Below are positions 22,021-33,144 of a stretch of DNA of 64,000 nt, piece by piece. Source of the DNA: Caenorhabditis remanei (lineage: Eukaryota > Nematoda > Chromadorea > Rhabditida > Rhabditidae); NCBI RefSeq assembly GCF_010183535.1, contig NC_071333.1, positions 2,356,001 through 2,420,000 of the forward strand, written 5' to 3'. The number at the start of each line of letters is the position of its first letter. The stretch's first letter is position 1. The notes under the pieces are model-generated. The model saw only the letters and a list, made by a program, of their open reading frames with translations, ran no database searches and had not been told where the DNA came from. A program made the position numbers and the translations under genes.

Positions 22021-23503
22021 CTATGTCGCTATGTTCTGTAAGCAAACATTTAGTAATAAAAATTGAGGAAAAAGTATTACCACTGTGTTCAGAACTCCTT
22101 TCACCGATTCTTCTCTACACACTCTAGAATGTTGCATGTGATATTTCAAGCTGCTCAGTCTCGTGAATGATCTACCACATCGTTTGCAATCAAACCTCTT
22201 TGTGATCGGGTTTTTTGTTCCGTGCAAATCCTTATATGCATTCATGTGACTCTCTAGCTCGGAAGAAGTTTTGAAACGGAATTTACAAGCAACACAATGA
22301 TGTTGTCGTGCAATGTGTGATTTTCGGTGTTTTGTGAGATCGTAGTTGTTTCTGAATGTGGATGGGCAGATCTCGCAAAGGAACGGACGTATGTCGGTGT
22401 GCTTCCTAAAATTATATACTCAAAAAGATCAGTTTTCATAGTTTGAAAGTTCTTTTCACCTCAAATGACGACTGAATCGTTTTTGATCATTGAATTCTCC
22501 ACCGCAATAAACACATCTGTATTTCTGGGCTTCCGAGACTTGGTTTTCTGTTTCTAACTTTTCATTCTGAAAGAAAACTAACATTAAATGTTAAAAACAA
22601 TTATTTCAGGTAGAAATAGTACCTTCATTACTTCATTTTTGTGTGCACCAGCGATCAGTTGTACCAAGAAAAGCTGCTGAGTGAGTCCGGGTGGCCAGTC
22701 TAATCCCGACAAATCTGAAATTTCAACCCGATTCCGGGTGCCTTTTTGATGATGTGATGAATCATAATCTTTTGATCTCTTTTTCACTTTCCCTTTTGCT
22801 TCCTGATTGATATTGTTTCCTCATCCTCACATTCTTATCCCACGACATTCCTTCCCCCCACATCACTTATTGTTTCCATATATTGAAACTCCTCCCCCCT
22901 TTTCTATGTATAAAAGCCACTGAGGCTTCGTTATAGAGGTGATTGTTCTATGTTCTAATAAAGACGTAACCATCGAAAATAAAATTGCAAGATTGACCAC
23001 AGATTATTTCATTCAAGGAACTTACCGTAATCACGCGCTGCTAATATAGCAAGACATCTGCTCCGCATTCTTTCATAAAACTGCTCATCGCTTTCTTGAT
23101 TTCTTTCAGAAATATCATTGACGACTTGTTGGCAGTTAACCAATTGGTTGTTAACATGGGGTACTGTAGGAGCAAGCAATGCAGCAATAGAATACCCATT
23201 GATGACTGGTTGACTGGTGACTGTTTGATGATTCGCTTGGAGTACTGTAGGAGCAAGCAATGAAGCTATGGAATGCTCTGAATCAAAAATTTGAACTTGC
23301 AAGTAAATAATCAATAAATATCTGAATATATTTTTGAATTTTGCCTAATATCATACATAACATCGAAAGATGGTTCTTTTTCATTATGATACATTTTTTC
23401 AAAAAAAAAAACAGTTTTCTAGCTTTCTAGGCTTTCAAAATGTTTGTGAATACTAGTCAGTTCTTTTGAGTTAGTTAGTCTTACTTAAAATTTCGAATAT
23501 CAT
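22021..23503 (-). CDS. C2H2 zinc-finger protein, four fingers (6 exons)
   Basis: Model: complement of 22021-22035, 22081-22405, 22460-22566, 22623-22714, 23026-23277 and 23485-23503, totalling 810 bases with all phases matching, 269 residues. The tiny first exon (MIFEIL) is inferred from a phase-1 donor and is the weakest part. The N-terminal third has two tandem copies of an ALLAPTV.-containing repeat (HSIASLLAPTVLQANHQ and YSIAALLAPTVPHVNNQ). The C-terminal half has four fingers: CVYC..H...H, CEIC..H...H, CVAC..H with a long spacer to the last His, and CKRC..H with Cys in place of the final His. It is probably a DNA- or RNA-binding nuclear protein; the target is unknown. There is no BTB or other partner domain. 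Confidence 0.75.
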
Positions 23504-24147
23504 CAAAACCCGTAAATTTGACTTACTTATTGGTTGCATTTTTCAGAACAGATAGTAATATCGGATCGTTAATCAGAAAAAAAGACAGACGATCACGAAG
23601 CAAATGTACGACTGAACAGTATACAGATGTTGTTTCCAAATGTATGTGTTTTATAGTTGGAAACAAACACGTGTTCAGGGGCGGTGTCACTCGCAGATAT
23701 TTAAAGTAACTCTTTGTCGGCAACGAACACATGGCTTCGGACTTCAGATACATGCGATGTATGGCCGTCAAGATTTTTCCGATGGCAACATCTTGTAAAA
23801 GTATCGACATATGAAAAATAAATCCATTCAAAAACATTATTGAACATGTTCATGAAACTTAAAACGAATAAAATTGAGTCAAAGGTAAATGGTAGGCTAA
23901 GGGCTAAACAAATCGAAATTTTCGTGTATCGGAGTTAAAAAATGAGAAAAATTAAATAAAAATAAATATGTGCAATGTTACCATGTAAAAAGTGAGTTCA
24001 TTCAGAAAATCTAGAAAAAGGTTTTTTGAGTTAGAGTTTCAACAGAAGTTACTATAATAATGTTTATATGAGTAAAATACAGTAAAAGAATGGATACAAT
24101 GAATAAGAATAAAATGAAAAGGAAAAAATCTGTTCAGAATAAATAAA
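23504..24147. other. Intergenic, nothing recognised
   Basis: AT-rich DNA between two genes on the minus strand. Overlapping open frames at 23518-23837 on both strands look like chance. Confidence 0.5.
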
Positions 24148-27100
24148 TCAATCCCACTGCTCAACTCTAGCCTTCCCGTTTTCTATTATCACATTCAATT
24201 CCTTCAACTTGTTTGTAACTATCGCGAGTTCTTGTCTGTTTTTATTTGAATAATTCTTCACCAGTTTCTCCTTCAGTCTGACTTTCTCTTCCAACAGCTC
24301 CAGAATCTTTGCGGCGTTATTGTATTTCTTGTTTTCCGGATGATCTTCCGTCGGCAACAATGTGGAAATTGTTATAACGTCTGGTATAGAATTGAATTCA
24401 AGCAGAGTACGTTTTCGATTGCTCGAGTTTGGCTTGGCAAGACTGAAATAAATATTTGATTAAACTTTGGCTAGTTGTATATAGAAAATGAAATCAATAA
24501 AATAACTCGCTTTCTCAGCAAAACTTACGTAAAATGAAGGGCTCCGTTTGGAACCGGATACTCCAGCATGACCAATCCTTCAAGTAATTGATCCACAGGT
24601 AACAATGATTTATACGAAATCATTATCCATTCAAATAAATCTTCATCACTTTTCACCAAATGATTTACAAAAACTTTTATATCGTTATCAATAAAAGTAG
24701 TTGTTCCTAATGATACATTTTCAACGTTTTTGATGTTTAACAGGTCATCCAAGCTAACCCAACGCGCATCATCGTAGCCATTTTCTTTAAATTTGAAAGC
24801 CTGGAAATTGAGACTTTAAGAGAAATAACAAAAACTGAAACTTACATTCGGGTGTTTAAAATCTAGTGGGACTCGTGATTCCATCACCATCAAACTTCGA
24901 TTCGAATTCGCTCGATCCAAAATCAAACTAAGCTGCTCTGCTTCCAAATCAACACGTTCAATTATCATGCAGGTCCAATGTTGGAATGAAGGATGATCGA
25001 GAAACTCCCCAAGTTGTTCTGTGCCAACTTTCTCGTCACAAATCTTTATCTCAAGTTCCTCGAACCAACATACGTCACGAGCGTATTTAAAATGAGATGC
25101 AGCCAGTTTGACAACCGTTGAACAATATGGATAGTAGCTGGAATATATGAATAGAGTTTTGAAATGTTGTTGGAGAGTTGTTTATGCACACTTCTGCAAA
25201 GCAGATACCCAAAAAAAAGTACTATAGCTAAATGCATACCTGTCAAGGCCCCGGGCACTTGACGCCAAAGTTCAAATTTCAATTTTGATTTATTTAATTT
25301 TTTGTGAATTTTTTTTTTGCGAAAAGGTCAAATCTTTGACTATTACTAAGAATTGAGAGAAACTCTGAAAAATGTTCACAATTTCAATGAAAAACTCTAA
25401 AAAATTGGTTCATTTTTTGAAGCTGGGTTTCGGGCCTTTCCGGGCCTTGACAAGTATAGGTATTTGTGATACTTGAGTATAACATTATGTAGCTTTCAAA
25501 TTATCTGAAACTAATCAGAAACTTTGGTGGACAACGCAAAGTTATTTTGGTTGTTCAGTTTACAATTAATTAATAAAGTGATATCAGCAATTACAGTACC
25601 GGTCAAAAAGATACGAACTTTGGCCGTTTTTAGTTGGTTTTGTCCAACTTTGGAAGGGTGTTATAGTAGTTCTGATTGTTATATCTAGTAGGTTTTTCAT
25701 GAATCAAATTAAATAAAAGTAGAGCTTTATTTTTTTAGTTGACAACTTATTTGTATGGCGACTCCCTAGAGAGTTGTGATCATTACAAGTCGACAGCTCA
25801 AAAATACCACAATTCGGCATTGAAATTGGTTGATTGGAAAGAAACATTTTTTTTCTATACGTATATTACTAGGAAGTTGTCGATTGCATAAATGACGCAC
25901 TACTCTAGATCTGAATGATTCATCAAAAACCTACTGGGTGTAACGATCAGTATTACCATGACGCATTCTCAAAGTTGGACAATTTCAAGTGAAAACAGCC
26001 AAACTTTATACCTTTTTGACCAGTACTATACAAATGAAAAACAGTCTGAATAATAAGAAATGACAGTAGTAGAAAATTTGAAAAACCTCTGAACACGATA
26101 AACAAAATGTCATCTTTTTCGGTTCGCTTTGTGAAATTCCTGTGAAGAATATTAACTTGAGAAGTGATATTATACATTACCATGCTCACGCAACGAATTT
26201 TTTTTCAGTGTGCTGCCAACTCATCCCAATTCAACCATTTTCTGATCATCACTGTAGAAAACTCACTGTGGTTTGTAGTCTGCTTTATATTCTTCAACAC
26301 TCTCCTTGTCATTTTTTATAACCAGACAGGCGTCATCTTTTATGAATTCCAAAAGTATTTCGTCGTTTTTGAGCTTAATAGCTGCCCGAACAGTTGGTTT
26401 TCTTGCTTTTTTCAAAAATCGATCCGTTTTTTTCGAAGCGAAAGGGAGATGGAATCTGAAACTATTATCTTTGTCAAATACAGCTCAAGTTTTTTTCTTC
26501 AATATTTCAAAATTTTCATCATTTATATTCATACACATACAGTGTTGCCCATAACGAAAGCGACACTTGCAGTTTCAGTTTAAGTTATTCAACTTTGTGA
26601 GTGTGAGACGGTTTCATTGATAGTTTCGCAGTATCACAACTAAAGCTTCATTTTTGTAGTTGACGTACGGGCACATCCTGAGAAGTTACAGGCAGTCTAT
26701 GTGAACAGCTCTAAAATCTCTCCTTTTAACAGTGAAAATGACAAAAATTTCTTTAAATTTCTTTGACAATTGATAACTTCTTAGGATGTGCTCGTAGAAA
26801 AAAAGTAGTCAACTACAAAAATGAAGCTCTACTTGTGAAAATTGATCATTTTTAACTAGAAACTGCATGTGTCGCAATTTCTTATTGCCAGTACTGTAGA
26901 TGACGAACGGATAATAGCACCACATTGCACACACATGCTCATCGTGCATATGCGCAAGCAATTATGAGGATTCACCCAACCTATTGGTTATTTCCTTCTC
27001 ACGACAATGGTTACAATAAAAATTTTACCTTGCATCTATATCCATTGATTCAATCACAAGAAGGTTGGCAAGGTACGGGAGTTTAAAAAGATGGAACGGT

Positions 27101-27215
27101 TTTCTGAAAAAAAAGATACACTGAGCATTTTACATAGTCAGAAGTCTTTAATCAAATTTACTTACACAGTTTCTTCTCCTTCATGGTGAAGTTCAACGTT
27201 GGATCGGGAGTTCAT
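24148..27215 (-). CDS. F-box protein with FBA_2-like domain (6 exons)
   Basis: Model: complement of 24148-24442, 24529-24800, 24846-25137, 26267-26455, 27029-27103 and 27166-27215, 390 residues, phases consistent. Exon 2 gives the F-box start KPFHLFKLPYLANLLVIESM. Exon 3 (26267-26455) continues RFHLPFASKKTDRFLKKARK, the second half of the F-box. The middle has ARWVSLDDLLNIKNVENVSL and a DIKVFVNHLV block, as in nematode FBA_2 (F-box associated type 2) domains. Such proteins are expected to be SCF ubiquitin-ligase substrate adaptors binding an SKP1-related protein. The C-terminal 95 residues are a Lys/Glu-rich helix not typical of the family. Exon 3 is easily missed because it has no long open frame of its own; its acceptor, donor and both phases fit. 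Introns 2 and 3 hold MITEs. Confidence 0.8.
25234..25459. mobile_element. GC-poor foldback element (family B relative) in F-box intron
   Basis: It starts GCATACCTGTCAAGGCCC and ends GGGCCTTGACAAGTATAG, inverted termini like those at 6846-7222, with AT-rich interior. Confidence 0.7.
25593..26033. mobile_element. Tc1-like foldback MITE (family A), full length, in F-box intron
   Basis: The ends ACAGTACCGGTCAAAAAGAT and ACCTTTTTGACCAGTACT are inverted repeats followed by TA. The interior has the family's two inverted arms, with AGTTGACAACTTATTTGTA and a central CACAATTCGGCATTGAA. Confidence 0.83.
26539..26898. mobile_element. Tc1-like foldback MITE in F-box intron, distinct subfamily
   Basis: Its ends are ACAGTGTTGCCCATAACGAA and its inverse-like CTTATTGCCAGTACTGT. 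The interior has ACATCCTGAGAAGTTACAG and inverted TTCTTAGGATGTGC arms. The outer GCGACACTTGCAGTTTC word distinguishes it from the copy at 25593. Confidence 0.78.
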
Positions 27216-28090
27216 CTTTTTTTTATTTATGCTGTTGCTGAAGAAAGGGCTAAAAAGGATGATGGTACTGTTGAAGAAGGACCCGAGAATCTCAAGAAAC
27301 AATTACTTTGGTGAAACGACAAATAGAGGTATTGGTGGGTATATATGATGGTGTGTCGTCTCAATCGTTCTGTGGTTGCTAATAGTAAGCAGATGGTCCT
27401 ATGAACCCCCTCATTATCCCAATTATTTCTTTTTGTCGGAGAAAAAAGAAGATAATTGCTCAATGCCGTCAAAGATTTTGAAGATAAAAGCGGTAATGGG
27501 CACATCGATTTGAAAAATTCATCTTTTTTCACTAGTGTAGAGAATGGGCGGATCTTTTAAACCCCTCTGCCACAATCTCAAATTTTTTGTAGTTTTCGAA
27601 TGAAATGAAGCGAGAAATGAAGCGAGCTCAAAAAGTAGTTTTGTAGATTAAGTTGAAGTGAAAAAAGTTGCTTTAATAGTGTTCATTACTTCTGTTCATA
27701 ACTCAGTCCATTCTTCACATTTCTAATCAAAATTAGTATCAAAACAAATCCCTTTTCCTCAAAATGTTCCTCATCTCCATAATTGTCACTTACATAGTGA
27801 AGTTATTTTCCACCCTTTTCTCGCCAGCAGCCAGAAGGGGAAAGCCTGGGGAAGGGATGATGCAAAAAAGACACTACAAAACTAGAGACGCAGACACGTT
27901 TTCCAAACACTGTCTCTTGAACATTGGGTAGTGGGAACAGGGTGGAAGATAACTTCACGATGTGAGTTTGGAGATAACGAACGTTTTAAAGAATTTTGAC
28001 CGAAATGAATAAAACAGTAAAAATGGTTCCTAACCATGATGGACACCCGGATGAATGTCCTCTTCTCTAAGAAGCAGTAGCGCCGTTCTT
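27216..28090. other. Intergenic, nothing recognised
   Basis: This is the 5' flank of the F-box gene. The minus-strand frame at 27227-27532 has no motif and overlaps the expected promoter. Confidence 0.5.
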
Positions 28091-29155
28091 CTAAATCATA
28101 TATGCCGGAGTCGAAAACTGAGTTGAAGACAAAAGCCTACAAAACATATTCTTCAGGAAACGTAAGAACATTCGGTGATAATACAATTTTTTAAATAAAT
28201 TTGAGATGTTAATATCAGAACCGGGACGTATTTCGAAAATGGAAATTTAACAATACAACAAACACTCTTCATTGCTGCTGATCGGGTAGAAAACCCCGGG
28301 AAGCCCATTGATGATATTGTCGATCAGTTTAAAATAAGCAAGCAGACAGTGGTTGACCTACTGGAAGACTTTCGTCGAATGACAGAGCAGTGGTTTGTGC
28401 GGGAAGGCAAACGGCACCTCACCAGTGTTGTTGGGAATTCCGACTTCTGACTTCCGACTTCCGACTTCCGGGCTTGTTTCACTTCCGACTTCCGACTTCC
28501 GGATAAGAAATTTCACTTCCGACTTCCGACTTCCGGATAAGGAATTTTATTTCCGACTTCCGTCATTCCATAACGGTGGAATTTCGGAAAAGTAAATTTC
28601 GCAGAAATACATGGAAAAATGGTCTAAAAGGACAGAAAATAAAATGTTCTTCAGCCAAAAACTAATTTTCCACGTATTTTCGGCAATTTTATGATTTTTC
28701 TCTTGAAGTTTTTGAATATTTGCGAAAAAATCTAATTCCGACTTCCGACTTCCGACTTCCGACTTCCGACTTCCGGATAAGACATTTTATTTCCGACTTC
28801 CGACATCCTGATAAGAAAAATCACTTAAACTTCCGACTTCCGACTTCCGGATAAGAAATTTTTCACTTCCCAACATCTCTGCACCTCACGCTTGGCGGAC
28901 CGGGTAAGTTATTGTTATGTTATCTTATTGTTTCTAATACAATTACGTTTTCTTACAGGAAAGGTGGTGGAAATAGACGAACAATGGTGGTGAGGGCGAA
29001 GTACAACCGAGGCCGGAGTTTACGACGCAAGCAGATTTGGGTGTTTGGGATGCTGGAAAGAGGAAGCAAGAAGGTGGTTATGTTCAGAGTACCAACACGA
29101 GACGCAGTAACACTCATTCCAATTATTGAAAAATACGTGCTGCCAGGTAATTAAT
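28091..29155 (+). pseudogene. Merlin (ISXO2-like) DNA transposase relic
   Basis: After an acceptor at 28218 the translation runs NRDVFRKWKFNNTTNT. After a frame change near 28263 it continues FIAADRVENPG, KISKQTVVDLLEDFRRM and FVREGKRH. It is interrupted by a MITE (28423-28881), resumes as LTLGGPG, has a 52-base intron, and then gives KVVEIDEQ. A second frame change leads to KYNRGRSLRRKQIWVFGMLE and a DAVTLIPIIEKYVLPG block. The order GPGK.VEIDE, KYNRGR, WVFG.LERG, ..PLI..YV.PG is the ISXO2-like DDE domain of Merlin/IS1016 transposons. The second catalytic Asp region (TD.W) and everything beyond is missing. The gene is dead: two frameshifts, one insertion, truncation. Confidence 0.78.
28423..28881. 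mobile_element. hAT-type MITE of ACTTCCG heptamers inserted in the Merlin relic
   Basis: It begins CAGTGTTGTTGGGAA and ends TTCCCAACATCTCTG, inverted repeats with a CAG start. The 8-base direct repeat CACCTCAC flanks it (28415-28422 and 28882-28889). Deleting the element and one repeat restores the RHLTLGGPG reading frame of the transposase. The arms consist of ACTTCCG heptamers in tandem on both sides of an about 160-base AT-rich core. Confidence 0.9.
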
Positions 29156-29274
29156 TGCAATATGCTTAGTAAAAAAAATTCAGAAAGATTGTGAAAAACG
29201 AAAAATCTTTTATTGAGGTTGATAAATTGGTAATGATTTATATTAAAAACACAGAGGCAGCCAATTGAAAAAGT

Positions 29275-30451
29275 TCAATGAATACTCATCGCAAGATATT
29301 GCTTCCAAAATGTACGTTTCGCGAAGAATGTTGCTGTCTTTCCATCGATTCGCCTTATGTCGATTCCTCCGTTTATTTCTATATTTTTATCACGACAACT
29401 GAAAATAAATGAAAGATGATGAAGTTGTAATTTCTGTTCACAAGGTTCTCAGTAGCCCATACTCACGTTTTCAATACTCGTTTGATTCCTCCATCAATTT
29501 CTTCAAGTGGAATATCATGCAACACACAATCTCTGAAGTTGTCTAGCTCTCTGTAATCGAGTTCCAATAATTCCAGATTCGAATGAGTCTCCATTGCTAT
29601 CCATTTCTTGATGAATAAATTCCATTGATCATCCGAAATTCGATTCCTGTTAAGAATCACACTCTTACAATCTATTTTCAATAGTTTGTCATATCCGATC
29701 CATTGGGAGTTTCGGATATTTAATTCCTCTAGATTTTTTGGAATTTTCCCATGAAAATTTTCGTTCTTAATGTTCAACTTAAAAAATAATTTGGAATTAA
29801 TTGTGATATTATTCAGAAAATATGCGGCGTCCTCTTCCACGTCATTATTTTGTTTAGACTGAAACAGATCGCATTCGCTCACTGATTTCGCATTACTCTT
29901 CAAAAAATCAATAATCCAAACGTTTTGATCTACAACTGAATCCATAGTCATTAATAAAACATCGATTGTCCTCTTCTTAAATATTTCCAATACATGTTTA
30001 CACAACTGTTTCCATTCCTCTCCTGGTTTATCCGAGTACTTCCATGTGAATAGCTCATTTCTATCATTCCAGTCAATTTTCTTAACTTTTCCATTCATTT
30101 CTACATTTGATGTGAATTTGTAAAAGCACGATGTCATATAGCGAGGCACAACCACCCAAAGTTCAAATTGATCATCAATACTAAGTTGAATTGAGTACGT
30201 TGAATAAAAGGTGATCTGCTTTGTTACCGCTTTTGCTCGTTTGGAAATCATTGAGAAGTTGATTCTGAAAGATCTCATAAGTTGGGGATCTGATACAAAA
30301 GATATACTTGATTTATAATTATATAAATCTTGCACTGTTAACATTTAATCACAGTTAAAACTTACAATTCAAATGGGTCCATCGCTCTGAGAACTTCTTG
30401 AAGAGGAACAAATGGGAGACGGAGTATCTGGAATGGTTTCGGAGGGACCAT
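29275..30451 (-). CDS. F-box protein with FBA_2 domain (fbxb type, 3 exons)
   Basis: Model: complement of 29275-29398, 29467-30264 and 30366-30451, 335 residues. Exon 1 encodes MVPPKPFQILRLPFVPLQEV. Splicing at GAATT|GTAAGT to TTTCAG|AATC (30264) gives ..LRAMDPFELINFSMISKR. This is the classic nematode F-box (LPF...EVL..MDP.ELI.FSM.SKR). The rest is an FBA_2 domain, with LEELNIRNSQWIGYDKLL and RISDDQWNLFIKKWI as its most recognisable blocks. The protein should be an SCF adaptor; the substrate is unknown. An alternative, longer exon 2 starting upstream loses the F-box and is out of phase with exon 1. It is divergently arranged with the collagen relic. Confidence 0.86.
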
Positions 30452-30573
30452 TTTGGAGGAGAATCGATAGACAAGAAATAGAAGGATGAGGGAAGAGAGT
30501 GAATGAGTAGAAATGAGGCAATGAGTGGTGGGAGGAGGAGGAAGAGTATTCGAGAAGATTCTGAGCGACCAAG

Positions 30574-31795
30574 GGGCTCTGGGAAACTAAACAATGAACC
30601 AGGTCTTCTAGGAAGAGACGGATACCCAGGAGCTGACGGACGACAAGGACCACAAAACTTTGTGAAGGGATCGTCTGGACCAGCTGGAGCAAGAATGAGA
30701 ACCCTGCAACTGATGACTTTTCACCTACCTTGATAGAGATTTAGGTGAAAAAAAAACATCCAGCAAACAGCGGACCACCAGGATTCAAAGGGAGAAACAC
30801 ACCAAAGGGTGTCCCTGGTAAGACTACCAGGTGTGAGCACAACTTTTTAAACTATAATTACTGTCATATTTTCAGGGCCTTACTTTCAATGACGGAGTTC
30901 CAGCACAACCATAATCAAAAGGACCACCAGGACCGCCAGAATAGCCAGAACGCCGAGTTAAACGAGGACCACCAGAAACTGATGACTTACCTGAAAGTTC
31001 AGAACATGTCGGGCCAATCGAAAATTCAGGAGGACCCGGTCTCCCAGGATACCCAGGAAACGAAGAACATCGAGAATCAAAAGGAGATAAGGAAGACTGT
31101 GGTATTCCAGGAGCGTCAGGAGTTGCTGGGCTACCATGAGCTTCAGGATTTTCAGAACCAAAGGAAGAGACAAAGACTGAAGGCCATCACTTGATGGATC
31201 AGCGGGACCCAAGAGTGAAAATCGACTCAGTGGATTGTCAGGATTATCTGGATCTGCACTGTGTTTTAAATAAGAAGTTGTCTATTTTGTTCTTTTTGAA
31301 TAAGAAGGTGTCTATGCTGTTTGCGTTTTATTGTAAGTAGTTTTAGAGCGTTCATATTGTCCCTCGAGTGTATCCCTTCCGTGTATCGGATACTTATATT
31401 GGATACTTATAGAGTGACTACCCTCTTCCCTCGATTACTATTTTTTCCTCAATTTCTATGTAGAGGAAAGACCAAATAGGTTTTTCAATGCAGTTCCTCG
31501 TGGGACATGCTTTCTATCCTATGACAAATCGGTTCTTATAACATTGACTACCACGTCACGATGCAACCCATTCTCAGGCCACGATGCAACCCATTTTGCC
31601 AAGACAACCAGAATTCCCAAGACTTCCAGGAAAAAAAGGGACCACGTGGCTACAGAACATTCTCGACACAAAGGGAAAAATACTTCCTGGTCACCAAGAA
31701 ATGACAGACATCCAGGATTTCCAGGGCAGCGCCAAAACGACGGAAACCCAGAAGCGCGGAAGAGATAAGGGATAAAAAGGATTTCCAGGAGTTTT
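30574..31795 (+). pseudogene. Cuticle-type collagen pseudogene, heavily decayed
   Basis: Gly-X-Y runs appear in changing frames: GLLGRDGYPGADGRQGPQ near 30600, GPPGFKGRNTPKG near 30770, GLPGYPGNEEHRESKGDK and CGIPGASGVAGLP near 31040-31130, and HPGFPGQR near 31710. Stops and frame changes separate them. No intact N-terminal membrane segment or cysteine-flanked repeat organisation remains. Nematode cuticle collagens are usually about 300 residues with one short intron; this is a remnant, perhaps of more than one gene. Confidence 0.75.
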
Positions 31796-31915
31796 CATTT
31801 AGCTGAGTATCGACTACAATACGGATATCATAGGTGTGAGTCGCTGCTCAGCGAATATGATACAGACAACTCTTGCTCGGCTTCAAAACCTTTAGTATCT
31901 GTCTGTCTGTCGGCC

Positions 31916-33144
31916 TTTGACACATTCTTCTTTGTTAAACCATGTGTCGGCTAGATGAAAGGGTGACATTTCCTTTAAATACCTCCCTTCTGGGTAGTAT
32001 TTTCCTCATTCATGACAGTTTAGCGGAATAGCTGTCTCCCATATTTTTGGCCGTATATTGCTTTCTTGTATCGAAAAACTATACGGTTTCAGTTATTTTT
32101 CTGAAATTCTTGTATTCTGACTCTTATATTTTTTGCTGTATATTGTTTTCTTGTGTCGAAAACGTTATATGGTTTTACTGATTTTTCTGAAATTCTGAAT
32201 GAAAAATGCGACAGTTCTCCTCACCAATCTTGGAGAAGGTGGGTAACAAGTTTTTTTTTTGCAATATTACGAAGGAATGATACAGAATGTCAGGCTGGCA
32301 ATTGGCTGTAAGGTGATGGTGACGAGAAACATTGCCGCAGCCGATAAGGTGGTGAATGGGTCCATGGGGCGCCTGTCTGAAATCGGTGATGATTTCATAA
32401 TTATTGAGTGAGTTTAAAACCCGACTACATTATAATCATAACAACGGATTTTTTTCAGCCTCATGAAAACCGGCAAGTACAAACTCAACCGTACCAAATA
32501 CCAAAATGAGGAGTGAACTGTATTCTGGGAACAATTTCCAATAATGGCCGCCGAGGCTTCTACATATCATTAGTCCCAAGGACTCACTTTTGACGGCGTC
32601 ATCGTCGTCACTGACGGGGTCTTCGGGAAAGGCAGTGTTTGCACTGCTTTATCTCGAGCCAGGGACTTGAATTTGTCCATTATTACCAGATTCAATGTAG
32701 ATAAGTGGGAGCACTCGGCTAGTGCCATTACAGAAATAGACCAAATGAGGAAGGAATAGCTTTCCAATATTTTTCTGTATTTCATTCGAAATTTTTCTAT
32801 TTTTTCTCTTTATCTTTGTTTCTATTTACTTTTATGCGTAATTCTTAAAAGTAGATGAATAAAACAAAATTTTACCTTCACGGCTCGATTCCAATCATAA
32901 TATCCAACGGTTTTTTTTAAATACTATCATCCTATAAAAAGACAGTTTTTGAAAAATATAAAATGAAAACTTGAAAAGTGTTGAAAAAGGAGAAAAATAA
33001 TATCACGAAAAAGGCTTCTTATTTGAAAAAAGCAAAAATGACGCGAAAATTCTCGAGAGGCGCGCTGTGAAGATGAAATTTCGGCAACCAAGGTTACCCT
33101 TTCATCTAACCGACACATGGCTTAACAAAGAAGAATGTGTCAAA
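31916..33144. mobile_element. 1.2-kb element with about 50-bp inverted ends around helicase relic
   Basis: The left end (31916-31975, TTTGACACATTCTTC.. to ..GATGAAAGGGT) is the inverse of the right end (33095-33144, ACCCTTTCATC.. to ..GAATGTGTCAAA). Only a few mismatches separate them. Between them lies the PIF1-like helicase relic. No target duplication was found. The association of inverted ends with a PIF1 helicase is unusual for canonical Helitrons, which lack inverted ends. Confidence 0.65.
32275..32760 (+). pseudogene. PIF1-like helicase C-terminal relic (Helitron-type)
   Basis: The translation gives RLAIGCKVMVTRN, VVNGSMGRLSEIGDD, then across a GTGAGT..TTTCAG intron (32409-32458) DLMKTGKYKLNR. 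A TGA follows. In another stretch QFPIMAAEASTYH, a TAG, then SQGLTFDGVIVVTDG and TALSRARDL follow. The blocks N.....G..VM..RN, VNG..G, ..A.T.HKSQGLTFD (here K has become a stop) and ..ALSRAR are PIF1/RRM3 motifs Va-VI as found in Helitron-encoded helicases. There are at least two stops and the N-terminal helicase motifs are absent. Confidence 0.78.

Noticed and set aside
23518..23837. Overlapping plus- and minus-strand frames near the zinc-finger 5' end as candidate first exon
   Set aside because: The minus frame ends at a phase-2 donor, which does not match the phase-1 requirement of the next exon; the 19-base exon at 23485-23503 fits instead.
26164..26583. 139-residue plus-strand frame
   Set aside because: It overlaps, on the opposite strand, a spliced exon of the F-box gene with correct phases, and runs into a MITE. 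The coding signal is on the minus strand.
27227..27532. 101-residue minus-strand frame upstream of the F-box gene
   Set aside because: No motif. It ends just 12 bases before the F-box ATG and lies where a promoter is expected.
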